A stretch of 17,211 nucleotides of DNA from CAZTLE01 sp964614415 (GTDB lineage: Bacteria; Bacteroidota; Bacteroidia; Flavobacteriales; Flavobacteriaceae). This document shows, one piece after another, positions 7,245 to 14,098 of the stretch (position 1 is its first letter; each line of letters starts with the position of its first letter). The position numbers and the translations under genes are program-made. The stretch lies in assembly GCA_964614415.1 (NCBI GenBank), contig CAZTLE010000079.1, positions 1 to 17,211 of the forward strand. Reading direction: 5' to 3'. The notes beneath the pieces were generated by a model, which saw only the letters and a list, made by a program, of their open reading frames with translations, was not told where the DNA came from and made no database searches.

Positions 7245-8615
7245 CTATTTTATTTTAATAAGCAAAAAGTCTTTATTACCACGATTTAAGGCGATATCAA
7301 GGTCGTTGCTTTCCGTATTACCTACGACCAGTACTTTCTGATCATTTGTCTGAATGGCATCATTCGCAAAATCGAGGTCGGAGCCACCGGATGTATTCTC
7401 AAAAATAATCGAACCGGTGTCGTCCATGATAACTACCCAGGCATCGTTTTGCCCGTTATTGTTTGCAACATCGCCGTTGCTGCTTCGAGTAGATCCTGAG
7501 ATCAAGTAATTTCCATCCGACAGGCGGTATGCGCTTCGGGCAGATTCAAAATCACTGCCTCCAAAGGATTTTTGCCACATCATTGCGCCTGTATCGTCAA
7601 ACTTCACCGCCCAGGCATCGGCATTGCCCAATGGGTTGGTAACGTCCATATCATCGCTCCGGGCGTCGCCTACCATAAGATAATTTCCATCGGCCGTGCT
7701 ACTCACCGCATACCCGATATCAATTTGGGACCCCCCAAAGGATTTGGTCCAGAGCAGATCCCCCGCATCGCTAAGACGAACTGCCCAAAAATCATAGCTT
7801 CCCTTACTGTCGGTAATGTCAAAATCATCGCTTTCCGAAGCCCCGACGAGTAGGAAACCGTCGTCTGCAGTTTGAAGTGCATCGTAGCTTCGGTCGTTGT
7901 TGGTGCCGCCAAAGAAACGGCGCCAGATGCGATTACCCGAGGCGTCCATTTTAATGGCCCAGTATTCTCCAACACCGTGAAGGTATCCACCATTTCGGCC
8001 GTCATTACCCTGGCCGTTGCTGGCACTCACGTCCAGGAAACCTGTTGCAAAATAGCCACCATCCCTGGTCTCGAATACTTTGAAGGCCTGGTCGCTTCCG
8101 GCAAAACCGAAATTGCGGTCCCATTGTATATTTCCGAAGGCGTCGATCTTCAGGATCCAGTAGTCGTGAAACCCTTCATTGCCGGAAACGTCTCCATCGC
8201 TACTTCGGCTATGACCGGAAATTATAAATCCGCCATCACTGGTAGCGCTGATACTGGTAGCGCGTTCGTCACTTGACCCTCCATATGTCTTACTCCATAC
8301 GATATCGCCTTCAGGGGTTACTTTCAACACCCAATAATCACTGTCCGTAGATGTTTTATCTACGATATCACCATCGTTGCTTTGGGTGGAACCCAAAATG
8401 ACATAATTGCCATCAATAGATTGAACCACTCCCACGGCATCGTCTTCATTGCTTCCCCCATAGGTTTGCACGAAATCCACTATGCCTTCAAAACCTGTAG
8501 GCTCGGGTTCGTTATCCACGGGATTCTGAGTGGAATTATCGGTACTGCAGGCAAGCAAGGTGAGCAGGCTGCTTAGAAGTAGGGGAGTTAAATATTTTTT
8601 CTTTTTCAATAGCAT
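7245..8615 (-). CDS. Seven-repeat beta-propeller-like surface lipoprotein
   Basis: A 456-residue lipoprotein (MLLKKKKYLTPLLLSSLLTL then LACS, Cys23, with a Ser/Asn/Pro-rich linker to about 45). Residues 50-456 consist of seven repeats of about 58 residues, each built as W.K.FGGS..D, then a TxDGxYL.xGST block, then S.DGDV and a D.W..K.D..G strand. The GGS-type starts fall near 53, 112, 170, 236, 294, 352 and 410; only the third copy has an 8-residue insertion. Seven repeats of four-strand length point to a seven-bladed propeller, resembling SBBP-type families. The DxD pairs in each copy could bind Ca2+, which is inference. No catalytic motif is visible. It lies 11 bp after the T9SS-sorted propeller gene and 6 bp before the MbnP-like gene, so it is probably one transcript with them. 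Confidence 0.85.
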   Translation of the reverse strand: MLLKKKKYLTPLLLSSLLTLLACSTDNSTQNPVDNEPEPTGFEGIVDFVQTYGGSNEDDAVGVVQSIDGNYVILGSTQSNDGDIVDKTSTDSDYWVLKVTPEGDIVWSKTYGGSSDERATSISATSDGGFIISGHSRSSDGDVSGNEGFHDYWILKIDAFGNIQWDRNFGFAGSDQAFKVFETRDGGYFATGFLDVSASNGQGNDGRNGGYLHGVGEYWAIKMDASGNRIWRRFFGGTNNDRSYDALQTADDGFLLVGASESDDFDITDSKGSYDFWAVRLSDAGDLLWTKSFGGSQIDIGYAVSSTADGNYLMVGDARSDDMDVTNPLGNADAWAVKFDDTGAMMWQKSFGGSDFESARSAYRLSDGNYLISGSTRSSNGDVANNNGQNDAWVVIMDDTGSIIFENTSGGSDLDFANDAIQTNDQKVLVVGNTESNDLDIALNRGNKDFLLIKIK

Positions 8616-8626
8616 TCAAGTAAGCA

Positions 8627-10036
8627 TTATCTCACTACCAACCGTTTTGAAGTGTTTTCGTTGATAGTGACAATGTATATTCCTGACTTTAGGTCGGAAA
8701 TACTGAAGTTTGTTGACAGTTGCCCGCCCAATGTAAAGGATCGCACCCGCTGTCCAAGAATATTATAGATCGCTATGCTGGTTAACGGCTCATTTTGAGA
8801 GGCTATCGTAAGCCGTGTACTTGCAGGGTTTGGGTACATGGCAAAATCATTCACATCAAAACTCTGGGTTGCCAGAACGGCCGGGTCGATAACCAGGGTA
8901 AATCCGGCATCACCGCTAATCACGATATTTCCGCTCTCAAAGTAAGGATACACACTCCAGTTGCCGCTGAAGTTGGCATCATTGTTTGCAGGGAAAGTAT
9001 CGAAAAAGGCTATTTCATTTATGTTTTGATTGGCAATGTCACTAATATCAATAACGCGCATTCCTGAGGAATAATTGGCGAGGTAGTATTTGTCTCCTTT
9101 CACATAACCGTTATGGTCAACAGAAGCGTTAGGGCCAAAATATTCGAAGAAGGGTTGCGGGTCGTCAAGATCGGAGAAATCAAAAATGATCGTACGGGTG
9201 GAGAACCCTACATTGAATTCATCAAACTCATCTCCCAACAGGAAATAACGCTGATCCTCGGTAAACCAACCCTGGTGTGTGTAACCAACATCGGTATAAC
9301 CCGTAGTTGAAATATTGACTGGATTCTGCTTATCGGTAACATCCACAATGACCACTTCGTTGGTATTACTGCCTATCATTATCTCGCGGCCGGTGTAGTC
9401 AGTGTCCGGTCCGTTATAAGTAACCACTTGTGCATCATGGCTGTAATCGTCCATGTCGTACCCACCGGCTGCGGTAGGATTCAACGGGTCCTGGATATTC
9501 ACAAAGTGTGGCCCTCCATTGAATGAGGAGGTTCCCACGGCATAGGCATAACCACTATCTTCGTTTATAACGATATTGTGCGCACTTCCAAAACCATCGT
9601 AATGAGCATCGTTCGTAAAGGTATCCGGTGGATTGGCAACGGATCTCAATCGTGTCAGGTCGAAAACCTGCATCCCATGACCGGGTGCTTCACTCACAAT
9701 GAACGCATGATTATCGTACACTTTAACATCACGCCATCCACTGGAACTGGTATGTGTGGGCAGTTTCCCCAGATATACAGCATTTGTGGGATCTGATATG
9801 TCTATGAATGCAGTTCCGTTATCCAGCCCGACAATGGCGTATTCTTTTCCATCCTGGGGATCGGTCCAACCCCAGGAATCATTGGCGATGGATGCGCCCA
9901 TTTGAGCGGGTGTAATTTGCGATTGCAGATCCAGGTTGTTGCAGGGGAATCCGGCAGCGGTTCCACCGCTACAAGGTGTTTGTCCAATGGCTACCATGGG
10001 GACAGACAAGAGGCAAAAAAGTAAAAGCTGTTTCAT
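8627..10036 (-). CDS. Choice-of-anchor B family protein with T9SS type A sorting domain
   Basis: A 469-residue secreted protein with three parts: a Sec signal (MKQLLLFCLLSVPMVAIGQ), an LVIVD-type beta-propeller (about 40-385, with units such as VKVYDNHAFIVSE and NEVVIVDVTDKQNPV), and a type IX secretion sorting domain from YPNP at about 401 to the C-terminal KRLVVR. T9SS clips such domains and attaches the protein to the cell surface. Cys22 and Cys32 (PCSGGTAAGFPC) probably form a disulfide. One conserved His occurs in each of HGMQVFDL, SAHNIVIN, YSHDAQVV, YTHQGWF and DHNGYVKG. I start at ATG 10036 because it gives a normal signal peptide; a TTG two codons upstream is possible. It is about two-thirds identical by eye to the neighbouring gene at 10303-11532, which lacks the sorting domain. 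It heads the tight four-gene set ending at 5403. Confidence 0.93.
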   Translation of the reverse strand: MKQLLLFCLLSVPMVAIGQTPCSGGTAAGFPCNNLDLQSQITPAQMGASIANDSWGWTDPQDGKEYAIVGLDNGTAFIDISDPTNAVYLGKLPTHTSSSGWRDVKVYDNHAFIVSEAPGHGMQVFDLTRLRSVANPPDTFTNDAHYDGFGSAHNIVINEDSGYAYAVGTSSFNGGPHFVNIQDPLNPTAAGGYDMDDYSHDAQVVTYNGPDTDYTGREIMIGSNTNEVVIVDVTDKQNPVNISTTGYTDVGYTHQGWFTEDQRYFLLGDEFDEFNVGFSTRTIIFDFSDLDDPQPFFEYFGPNASVDHNGYVKGDKYYLANYSSGMRVIDISDIANQNINEIAFFDTFPANNDANFSGNWSVYPYFESGNIVISGDAGFTLVIDPAVLATQSFDVNDFAMYPNPASTRLTIASQNEPLTSIAIYNILGQRVRSFTLGGQLSTNFSISDLKSGIYIVTINENTSKRLVVR

Positions 10037-10302
10037 AGCCAAAATTTAGGAAAGTTATTTCGAATGTTTTTTAGTCTAAAAGTATTCTATATGGCTCTTT
10101 TTTAAGAGTTATTTGCTTTACAGTCACCAAAAAGTTGGTTTCCGTTATGCTCCTAATCCCTGTATTATGCGCCCGACACTGCCTTGGCTTGATTGGTTGT
10201 AGATAGCGGTGTCATTACAGATCTTCTTACGAACGGATTTCTCAAAGGTACTAAAACTTGAACATTGAAATCCTATCGGTGTGGCAGGAATTAAATTCCG
10301 CC
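10037..10302. other. 266-bp intergenic region with possible structured leader or small RNA
   Basis: This is the longest gap in the window. Its outer parts are AT-rich, but the core at about 10140-10215 is visibly richer in G and C and holds the complementary pair GACACTGC (10175-10182) and GCGGTGTC (10206-10213). The pair forms 8 bp with one G-U wobble if read as plus-strand RNA, but has a C-A mismatch in minus-strand RNA. A small hairpin ACCAA-AAAG-TTGGT lies at 10126-10139. I find no credible ORF. A minus-strand promoter at 10243-10250 would make about 200 bases of this the leader of the downstream operon. Confidence 0.4.
10243..10250 (-). promoter_or_regulatory. Promoter -7 element upstream of the propeller/MbnP/MbnH-like operon
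   Basis: The minus strand reads TACCTTTG, a perfect TAnnTTTG. A TTTC at about the -33 distance is only a partial match to TTTG. The implied leader to the ATG at 10036 is about 200 bases, long for this group. Confidence 0.5.
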
Positions 10303-11532
10303 TTATTGCTTCCTCACAATATATAAACCGGAGTCAATGTCACTTATAACAATATTTCCACTTGGGAAATACGGGTATACACTCCAGGCACCATTAAAAC
10401 TGGGGTTGTCTCCGGCCGGGAAGGTATCAAAAAACCCGACCTCCATGATTTCTCCGTTGCTTATGCCCGAGATGTCCAGCACTCGCAGGCCGGCGGTGTA
10501 ATTTGCCATGAAGAACAGGTTGCCTTTTACATAGCCATTGTGATCGATGGCAGTAGTGCTGCCAAGGTATTCGGTATGAACTGCCGGAGCGTCCAGATCT
10601 GAAAAATCGAAAACGATGGTGCGCGAGTTAAATCCGAAATTGAGTTCGTCAAGTTCATCACCTAAAAGGAAATATCTCTGATCTTCAGTAAACCATCCCT
10701 GGTGCGTATATCCCACCGACCCATAGGCCAGTGTGGAAATACCCACTGGATTTGCTTTATCCGTGATATCCACGATAACGACTTCGTCTTCATTACTACC
10801 GATGAGGATCTCCCGGCCTGTATAATCGGTATCCGGTCCTGAATAGGTCACCACCTGAGCATCGTGGCTGTAATTATCCATGGCGTATCCACCGGCTAGT
10901 GTAGGATTCATAGGGTCTGATATATCAACAAAATGGGGGCCACCATTAAATGTCTGTGATCCTACGACATAGGCGAAGGCCGATGCTTCATTGATGACAA
11001 TATTATGTGCACTCCCGAATTCGGTATACAGGGCGTCTGCTGTAAACGTGGTGGGAGGATTGGCTACATTGCTCAATTTGGTGAGATCGAAAACCTGCAT
11101 TCCATGATTTTCAGCTTCACTCACAATAAAGGCATAGTTGTTATACACTTTGATGTCCCTCCAGCCGCTGTTCACTGTCGCCGTGGGAAGTTTACCGAGA
11201 TAGATCGGCGTCTCCGGAGTTGAAACATCGATAAAAGCGGTTCCGTTATTCAATCCCATCAATGCATATTCCTTTCCGGTAGCAGTATCGGTCCAGCCCC
11301 AAACATCATTTCCTCTGGCAGCGGCTAAAGTGGTCAGAGTTACGTTCGCTATCAATCCGTAGTCGTCACAGGGAAATCCTCCAGCCGAGCCGCTCTCACA
11401 TGGAGAAGCAAATACCACAGCTGGATCGGGATCATCATCACCCACTTGAACGGGCTGGGTCGAATTGTCCTCAGTAGTGCATGACAGTGCAAACAAAATG
11501 AATGCGACAAAAGGGAATATCTTTTTCAACAT
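10303..11532 (-). CDS. Choice-of-anchor B family (LVIVD-type) lipoprotein
   Basis: A 409-residue lipoprotein paralog of the T9SS-sorted gene next door. The signal is MLKKIFPFVAFILFALSC with Cys18, followed by an acidic linker (GDDDPDP). The propeller domain starts with a Cys pair (Cys45 and Cys55, PCESGSAGGFPC) and carries the same per-repeat His positions: NHGMQVFDL, SAHNIVIN, YSHDAQVV, YTHQGWF and DHNGYVKG. It stops right after the last blade (SGLYIVRKQ) with no sorting domain, so it is anchored by lipid at its N-terminus instead. The two genes face the same way, 266 bp apart, and clearly arose by duplication. Function is unknown; LVIVD propellers are thought to be surface binding modules. 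The first gene of this surface cluster, it is divergent from thiL. Confidence 0.92.
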   Translation of the reverse strand: MLKKIFPFVAFILFALSCTTEDNSTQPVQVGDDDPDPAVVFASPCESGSAGGFPCDDYGLIANVTLTTLAAARGNDVWGWTDTATGKEYALMGLNNGTAFIDVSTPETPIYLGKLPTATVNSGWRDIKVYNNYAFIVSEAENHGMQVFDLTKLSNVANPPTTFTADALYTEFGSAHNIVINEASAFAYVVGSQTFNGGPHFVDISDPMNPTLAGGYAMDNYSHDAQVVTYSGPDTDYTGREILIGSNEDEVVIVDITDKANPVGISTLAYGSVGYTHQGWFTEDQRYFLLGDELDELNFGFNSRTIVFDFSDLDAPAVHTEYLGSTTAIDHNGYVKGNLFFMANYTAGLRVLDISGISNGEIMEVGFFDTFPAGDNPSFNGAWSVYPYFPSGNIVISDIDSGLYIVRKQ

Positions 11533-11545
11533 GGAACAAATTTTT

Positions 11546-11559
11546 GCCTAAATATAGGC
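11546..11559. promoter_or_regulatory. Palindrome overlapping a possible -7 element of the choice-of-anchor B lipoprotein gene
   Basis: GCCTA-AATA-TAGGC is a 5-bp inverted repeat about 14 bases upstream of the ATG at 11532. On the minus strand it includes TATATTTA, one base from TAnnTTTG. On the plus strand it is followed by six T residues and so resembles a terminator, but no plus-strand gene ends there. Confidence 0.3.
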
Positions 11560-11585
11560 TTTTTTCAAAGCGCGCCCCGGCCCGA

Positions 11586-11611
11586 AGGTAAACACGTATA
11601 ATATTTTACCT
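11586..11611. repeat. 7-bp inverted repeat AGGTAAA / TTTACCT in the thiL divergent region
   Basis: AGGTAAA (11586-11592) and TTTACCT (11605-11611) are perfect inverse copies with a 12-base spacer. Two more related half-sites follow (ACCT at 11626-11629 and AGGTTTA at 11632-11638). This is the shape of an operator for a dimeric regulator, but no regulator is identified. Confidence 0.4.
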
Positions 11612-11662
11612 GAAAAACCCACATCACCTGGAGGTTTATAACGGTAATTCTTCAAATGATCG

Positions 11663-11670
11663 TACTTTTG
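11663..11670 (+). promoter_or_regulatory. Promoter -7 element of thiL
   Basis: TACTTTTG matches TAnnTTTG perfectly. Transcription would start near 11675, only about 12-15 bases before the ATG at 11689. This rules out the in-frame ATG at 11656, which lies upstream of the promoter element. Confidence 0.65.
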
Positions 11671-11688
11671 CACCGCAAACAATATAGT

Positions 11689-12738
11689 ATGCTGGAGAAT
11701 AAAGAAACCCCCAGAACAAGCATTTCCGAGTTGGGAGAATTTGGACTCATCGATCATCTTACCCAACACTTCGAGATCACTCAAAAGAGTACTGTGAAGG
11801 GAGTAGGAGATGATGGTGCAGTAGTCGCGTTTGAAGCCGGAACAGAGATCGTTGTAAGTACCGATCTTTTGGTGGAAGGGGTTCACTTTGACCTTAGTTA
11901 CATGCCATTAAAGCATTTGGGCTACAAGGCTGTGATCGTGAATCTGTCCGACATATACGCCATGAATGCCCAGGCAACACAGATCACCGTTTCCATTGCG
12001 GTGTCGAATCGTTTTCCAGTTGAGGCACTTGAGGAGTTATATAGTGGCATTCAAACCGCAGCTAAGTTCTATGGTATCGATGTCATCGGTGGAGATACCA
12101 CTTCTTCCACAGGTGGAATGTTGATAAGTATAACAGCCCTTGGGGTAGTCAATAAGGGAGAGGCTGTCTATCGAAGTGGAGCCGGAGAGAATGATCTGCT
12201 TGTGGTTACGGGAGATCTTGGTGGAGCCTATCTCGGACTGCAGATACTGGAGCGTGAGAAAAAGGTATTTGAAGTAAATCCGAATGCGCAACCCGATCTG
12301 GAGCCTTATTCGTATTTGGTGGAACGACAGCTCAAACCGGAAGCCCGTAAGGATATTCCGAAATTACTTTCCGACCTCGAAGTACGCCCTACATCCATGA
12401 TTGACATCAGTGACGGACTGTCTTCAGAAATATTGCATATCTGTAAGCAGTCTAAAGTGGGCTGCAATGTCTACGAAGATAAGATTCCGCTCGATCCACA
12501 GGTGATCACTACCTGTGAGGAGTTCAAGATGGACAGCACGACCATCGCCCTGAATGGGGGCGAGGACTACGAATTGCTGTTTACCATTAAGACAGAAGAC
12601 TTCCCAAAGATCAAGGGAAATCCTAACCTTACGGTAATAGGACACATTACCCCTCAAAGCGAAGGGGTGCATTTAATTACCAGAGCTAATACAAAAATAG
12701 AACTGATCGCCCGGGGATGGAATGCGACCAGTGACTAG
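11689..12738 (+). CDS. thiL: Thiamine-monophosphate kinase ThiL
   Basis: Phosphorylates thiamine monophosphate to thiamine pyrophosphate with ATP, the last step of the cofactor pathway in the cytoplasm. The 349-residue protein shows the ThiL signatures of the PurM/AIR-synthase-like ATP-binding fold: KGVGDDGAVV (37-46), STDLLVEGVHF (57-67), VNLSDIYAMNA (84-94), GGDTTSS (134-140), MIDISDGLSSE (237-247) and NGGEDYELLFT (289-299). The length is normal. I chose the start MLENKETPRT at 11689, not the ATG 33 bases upstream, because a perfect -7 element lies between them. It is a lone gene here: divergent from the surface lipoprotein cluster, and it ends 8 bp from the convergent small gene at 12747. 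No other thiamin gene is in view. Confidence 0.97.
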   Translation: MLENKETPRTSISELGEFGLIDHLTQHFEITQKSTVKGVGDDGAVVAFEAGTEIVVSTDLLVEGVHFDLSYMPLKHLGYKAVIVNLSDIYAMNAQATQITVSIAVSNRFPVEALEELYSGIQTAAKFYGIDVIGGDTTSSTGGMLISITALGVVNKGEAVYRSGAGENDLLVVTGDLGGAYLGLQILEREKKVFEVNPNAQPDLEPYSYLVERQLKPEARKDIPKLLSDLEVRPTSMIDISDGLSSEILHICKQSKVGCNVYEDKIPLDPQVITTCEEFKMDSTTIALNGGEDYELLFTIKTEDFPKIKGNPNLTVIGHITPQSEGVHLITRANTKIELIARGWNATSD

Positions 12739-12746
12739 GGGGCTAT

Positions 12747-12950
12747 CTAAGAAGCTGCATTTCTGGAAAAATATTTTTCAAAAAGCAAGTTGTTCTCCTG
12801 CCAGTATTTTGTGAGCCGGACGATTTGTCCGTAGCCATCAGTTGTGTATTTCTGCTGGCAACGCTTGCAGGTGAATTCTTCCAAATGTAAATGTGATTTC
12901 TTAGTGGATACAAAAGAATGCCCTTTAATCTTACAAAATAGCTTTCTCAT
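12747..12950 (-). CDS. Small CxxC protein, 67 residues, second of a tandem pair
   Basis: A 67-residue basic protein: MRKLFCKIKGHSF with Cys6 and His11, then EEFTCKRCQQKY with Cys28 and Cys31. The spacing C-x4-H-x16-C-x2-C suggests a single zinc-binding knuckle. The upstream gene has the same pattern (C-x4-H-x16-C-x2-C), so the two are probably related. Similar tiny proteins with an N-terminal LFCK.xGH motif occur in phages and prophages, but there is no other phage gene here. The start is 1 bp after the stop of the upstream gene, which suggests coupled translation. Function is unknown; nucleic acid or protein binding is a guess from the zinc site. Confidence 0.75.
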   Translation of the reverse strand: MRKLFCKIKGHSFVSTKKSHLHLEEFTCKRCQQKYTTDGYGQIVRLTKYWQENNLLFEKYFSRNAAS

Positions 12951-12951
12951 A

Positions 12952-13212
12952 TCATACGGTTCTTGGGGATTGGTTAGAGATTCGTTTCATTTTCTTTTCA
13001 AAGAAAGTTGCTAATGCGGTGTTAATCTGTTTGGTCTTGAAGGTGAGGGCTTCACGTTTGCCGTTAAGGCTGTCTGTGACTTCGCGGCCGCATTGCGTGC
13101 ATTTGTACTCATTGATGTGATTGGTAACCTTGCGTGTGATGATGTAATCATGGCCAAGGGCGCTACACATCAATCCGGAGAGAGAGAAATGGGGTTTTGG
13201 GGAAGAGTTCAT
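12952..13212 (-). CDS. Small CxxC protein, 86 residues, first of a tandem pair
   Basis: An 86-residue protein with Cys16 and His21 (LMCSALGHDYI) and Cys38/Cys41 (YKCTQCGREV). The ligand spacing is the same as in the downstream gene. The C-terminal half (about 50-86) is lysine-rich and helical-looking (FFEKKMKRIS). It probably binds one Zn2+. I do not recognise a named family with certainty. The ATG at 13212 lies 12 bases after an inverted repeat at 13225-13242 that could be an operator or leader hairpin. The upstream neighbour on the same strand is an alpha/beta hydrolase gene ending at 13277. Confidence 0.75.
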   Translation of the reverse strand: MNSSPKPHFSLSGLMCSALGHDYIITRKVTNHINEYKCTQCGREVTDSLNGKREALTFKTKQINTALATFFEKKMKRISNQSPRTV

Positions 13213-13224
13213 GGTGGCTAGGTT

Positions 13225-13242
13225 TTTACTTGACTAAGTAAA
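13225..13242. promoter_or_regulatory. Perfect 7-bp inverted repeat upstream of the small CxxC gene pair
   Basis: TTTACTT-GACT-AAGTAAA is a perfect inverted repeat ending 13 bases before the ATG at 13212. It could be an operator for a dimeric regulator or a short leader hairpin. An imperfect -7 element (AATTTTTG on the minus strand, 13243-13250) touches it. Confidence 0.45.
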
Positions 13243-13276
13243 CAAAAATTTTCAATAAATCCGATCAAAAGCGAAT

Positions 13277-14047
13277 TTATTCGATGAAATGCAATATTTT
13301 AACAATTTCACCATGAGCTTCCATGTGACTCATGTGACCTCCGGGAAGCGAAATTAGCCTGCTTTCTGTACTGTTGGCAAGTTCCTCCGATCGTTTGAAA
13401 GGCACAATAGGATCGGCTGTGGCACTGATCATGATTTTGTCTGAACTCAATTCGCGGAGTACCTCCGTACGGTCCTTTCGAAGTTTCATTCCTTTCAGGG
13501 CCGCTTTGATCCCAACCAAAGGAAATTGCATTGCTTCTTCCTTGAGGCGCGAGATCTCCTGGGTATAACGAATCCGGTTTTCCGGAGAGAACAGGTTACC
13601 GATCGCCAGCCCCAGGAAGAGGTTCGGATTTTCATCCAGTGCTTCCAGTGCACGATCGCGATTTCGTTTTCGCTCCTCAGAGTCGGCCTCCGTTGTCGAG
13701 TTCATCAAAGCCAGGGTGTTTATTATTTCAGGACTGAATTCGGCGATAGCCAGAGCCACATATCCACCCATGGAATGCCCTACGAATGAAGCCGATTCAA
13801 TGTTGAGCGATTCCAATAAGGAGATTACCACATCAGCCATAAGCTCCATAGTATGAGTCTCTTCAAGACATCCGCTTTGTCCATGCCCCGGAAGATCGAT
13901 ACACACAACATTTCGCCTTTTGGATAGCGCAGGCAGGAACGGGTGCCACATAGTAGTACTTTCCAGGAAGCCGTGAATCAGCACTACTGTAGGACCTTCT
14001 CCCTGCCTCTCGTAATAAATGGGCGTCTCGCGATAATGAAAAATCAT
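13277..14047 (-). CDS. Alpha/beta-fold hydrolase
   Basis: A 256-residue soluble serine hydrolase of the alpha/beta fold. The oxyanion segment HGFLES is at 25-30, DLPGHGQSG at 51-59, the nucleophile elbow GHSMGG at 90-95 with Ser92, the probable acid Asp212 in ATADPIVPF, and the catalytic His in GGHMSHME (His238 most likely, His241 possible). No signal peptide, so it is cytoplasmic. The overall pattern is like the BioH/MenH/esterase group; substrate cannot be told from sequence. I start at ATG 14047 (MIFHYRETPIYY); the frame opens at a TTG at 14080, but that would add a non-conserved 11-residue tail. It is divergent from brnQ with only 32 bp between the start codons. Confidence 0.9.
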   Translation of the reverse strand: MIFHYRETPIYYERQGEGPTVVLIHGFLESTTMWHPFLPALSKRRNVVCIDLPGHGQSGCLEETHTMELMADVVISLLESLNIESASFVGHSMGGYVALAIAEFSPEIINTLALMNSTTEADSEERKRNRDRALEALDENPNLFLGLAIGNLFSPENRIRYTQEISRLKEEAMQFPLVGIKAALKGMKLRKDRTEVLRELSSDKIMISATADPIVPFKRSEELANSTESRLISLPGGHMSHMEAHGEIVKILHFIE

Positions 14048-14066
14048 TTTTCTATATTCGGCAGAG

Positions 14067-14098
14067 CAAATATCTACCAATGTCCAACAGTAAACAAA
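14067..14098 (-). promoter_or_regulatory. Possible promoter of the alpha/beta hydrolase gene
   Basis: On the minus strand, TTTG (14098-14095), a 20-base spacer and GATATTTG (14074-14067, one mismatch to TAnnTTTG) have the right order and distance. The leader would be about 15 bases. The -33 part lies inside the first codons of brnQ, so the two divergent genes would share this stretch. Confidence 0.4.

Noticed and set aside
7872..8276. A 134-codon plus-strand open frame opposite the seven-repeat lipoprotein
   Set aside because: It is antisense to a repeat-rich gene with clear repeats and a lipobox; repeated coding on the other strand easily gives long open frames by chance.
10095..10108. CTCTT-TTTT-AAGAG as a rho-independent terminator
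   Set aside because: The stem is only 5 bp and AT-rich, with no T-run after it on either strand.
10285..10305. Hairpin GGCGGAATT...AATTCCTGCC at the stop of the choice-of-anchor B lipoprotein gene as a terminator
   Set aside because: The stem is bulged, it overlaps the stop codon region, and no T-run follows on the minus strand.
11656..11688. Upstream ATG of the thiL frame
   Set aside because: It lies before the TACTTTTG -7 element, so it would not be on the transcript; the extra 11 residues are also not ThiL-like.
11548..11886. A 112-codon minus-strand frame across the thiL start
   Set aside because: It overlaps the thiL 5' end and a perfect thiL promoter element, and has no protein-family features.
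14048..14080. TTG start for the alpha/beta hydrolase at 14080
   Set aside because: The 11 added residues are unlike the family N-terminus, and a plausible promoter lies inside that stretch; ATG 14047 gives a normal first strand.
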